Assembly (NCBI GenBank): GCA_005524015.1
Contig: SULG01000033.1
Span: 1-32,936, forward strand
Length of the DNA stretch: 32,936 nucleotides
DNA from: Candidatus Jettenia ecosi
Lineage (GTDB): Bacteria; Planctomycetota; Brocadiia; Brocadiales; Brocadiaceae
Direction of reading: 5' to 3'
Shown here: positions 32,347 through 32,936 of the stretch, piece after piece
Layout: every line of letters begins with the position of its first letter
How positions within the stretch are numbered: position 1 is the first letter of the stretch
Made by a program: the position numbers and the translations under genes
The notes under the pieces: generated by a model
Database searches by the model: none
Seen by the model: only the letters and a program-made list of their open reading frames with translations
Told to the model about the DNA's origin: nothing

Positions 32347-32936
32347 GTGAATGTAAGAACAAGATATTGTTACATCATAATTTGTTTTATGATACTGGGT
32401 AGTTGCGTAACTATTGAAGCAAACGATAGTTCTCAGCTCAAAGAGCAGGAAATTACCCTGAAGAACGCTTCTCTTGTCGTTACGTATGAAATCTGGGGAT
32501 GTATTCGTAAACAAGGGATTAAGGAGGATGCTACAGATCTGATACAGCATGAAGACGGGCAATTTATCCGTATCGATGAAATCAAAAACACAGAAGACAG
32601 GAATGATCGGAATGAGCTGTATATAGCTTTCCGGGCACAGGAGGTTAACGGATTGCCTGGCTCTTATACATTGAGATTGGGAATTAAACATCGGGACCCA
32701 TTAATACACGGATATCTTTTTATCGATCAGGCAAGACTCATAGAAAGAAACAAAAGTTATCTTTTTGAACTTAAGGCTAAAGCTATTGGCCAAATTGAAG
32801 CTGGTCTTCTTTATGGCAGACAACCACAGTTGAAAACCGGCCTTTTCTCATGCCCGGAGGCTGAGCTATTCGAGCCTTATACAGTAACATTTTTAAAGAC
32901 GCATGAGATTAAGCAATCTTTGAAAATTGAATCTAT
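32347..32936 (+). CDS. Lipoprotein of unknown function (partial, runs off the window)
   Basis: The frame from GTG 32347 stays open to the last base (196 codons). It starts VNVRTRYCYIIICFMILGSC: a short basic start, a hydrophobic core and lipobox LGSC (Cys20), so a predicted lipoprotein. The mature part shows beta-strand-like alternation (ITLKNASLVVTYEIWG, NELYIAFRAQEVNG, GSYTLRLGIKHRDP) and no known motif. A TTG at 32311, inside the peptidase gene, is an alternative start. No clear ribosome binding site, spacing 16 bp from the peptidase stop. Confidence 0.6.
   Translation, partial: MNVRTRYCYIIICFMILGSCVTIEANDSSQLKEQEITLKNASLVVTYEIWGCIRKQGIKEDATDLIQHEDGQFIRIDEIKNTEDRNDRNELYIAFRAQEVNGLPGSYTLRLGIKHRDPLIHGYLFIDQARLIERNKSYLFELKAKAIGQIEAGLLYGRQPQLKTGLFSCPEAELFEPYTVTFLKTHEIKQSLKIES

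Noticed and set aside
32293-32691. 132-codon minus-strand frame at the right end
   Set aside because: Shadow of the plus-strand lipoprotein gene, which has a signal peptide, lipobox and an open frame to the window end.

Overview
The window looks like a chromosomal segment of an AT-rich Gram-negative bacterium. Gene content and protein style best fit an anammox-type planctomycete (Brocadiales: Brocadia/Jettenia/Kuenenia group). That assignment is an inference from remembered protein families, with no database support. No rRNA or tRNA was seen. Genes are separated by unusually long non-coding stretches packed with palindromic, MITE-like repeats.

Layout. 1-859: palindromic repeats and a copy of the 3' end of the nearby tolC-like gene. 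860-2682: a metal-binding lipoprotein overlapping a TolC-type outer-membrane lipoprotein. 3110-4024: pirin. 4025-5074: repeats only. 5075-5641: NADPH-dependent FMN reductase. 5823-6392: a thioredoxin-like/TPR protein with an in-frame TGA exactly where the first catalytic Cys should be, followed by a good bacterial SECIS-like hairpin, so probably an undescribed selenoprotein. 6871-7503: isochorismatase-like hydrolase with a foreign look. 8305-9781: PAS histidine kinase and receiver protein between inverted copies of a repeat. 10760-11797: HtrA-like protease. 12229-13497: multicopper oxidase.

On the minus strand, 21587 down to 13864 encodes an ABC ATPase, ABC permease, GldG-like protein, DUF4340-type protein and periplasmic DegP-like protease, in that order of transcription. 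rpoZ (21943-22209, minus) lies divergent to cysK-cysE, which continue into a small Cys-rich protein and a DhnA/LsrF-type aldolase (22454-25224). A zinc alcohol dehydrogenase (25691-26716) sits between two direct copies of a 104-bp repeat.

27848-30787 looks like a small, decayed integrative element. It holds a tyrosine recombinase, a highly structured RNA candidate with a kissing-loop pairing and its own terminator, two tiny membrane proteins behind a near-consensus promoter, a truncated Dam methylase and an IS630-type transposase remnant. Identical 15-bp direct repeats bracket it. The right end carries rubredoxin, an M20 dipeptidase-like enzyme and the start of a lipoprotein gene that runs off the window.

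Best leads: the Sec-containing thioredoxin-like protein (5823-6392), the kissing-loop RNA (about 29300-29431, minus), the TA-flanked MITE whose empty site is present in the same window, and a 120-bp palindromic element inserted in the centre of two unrelated palindromes.
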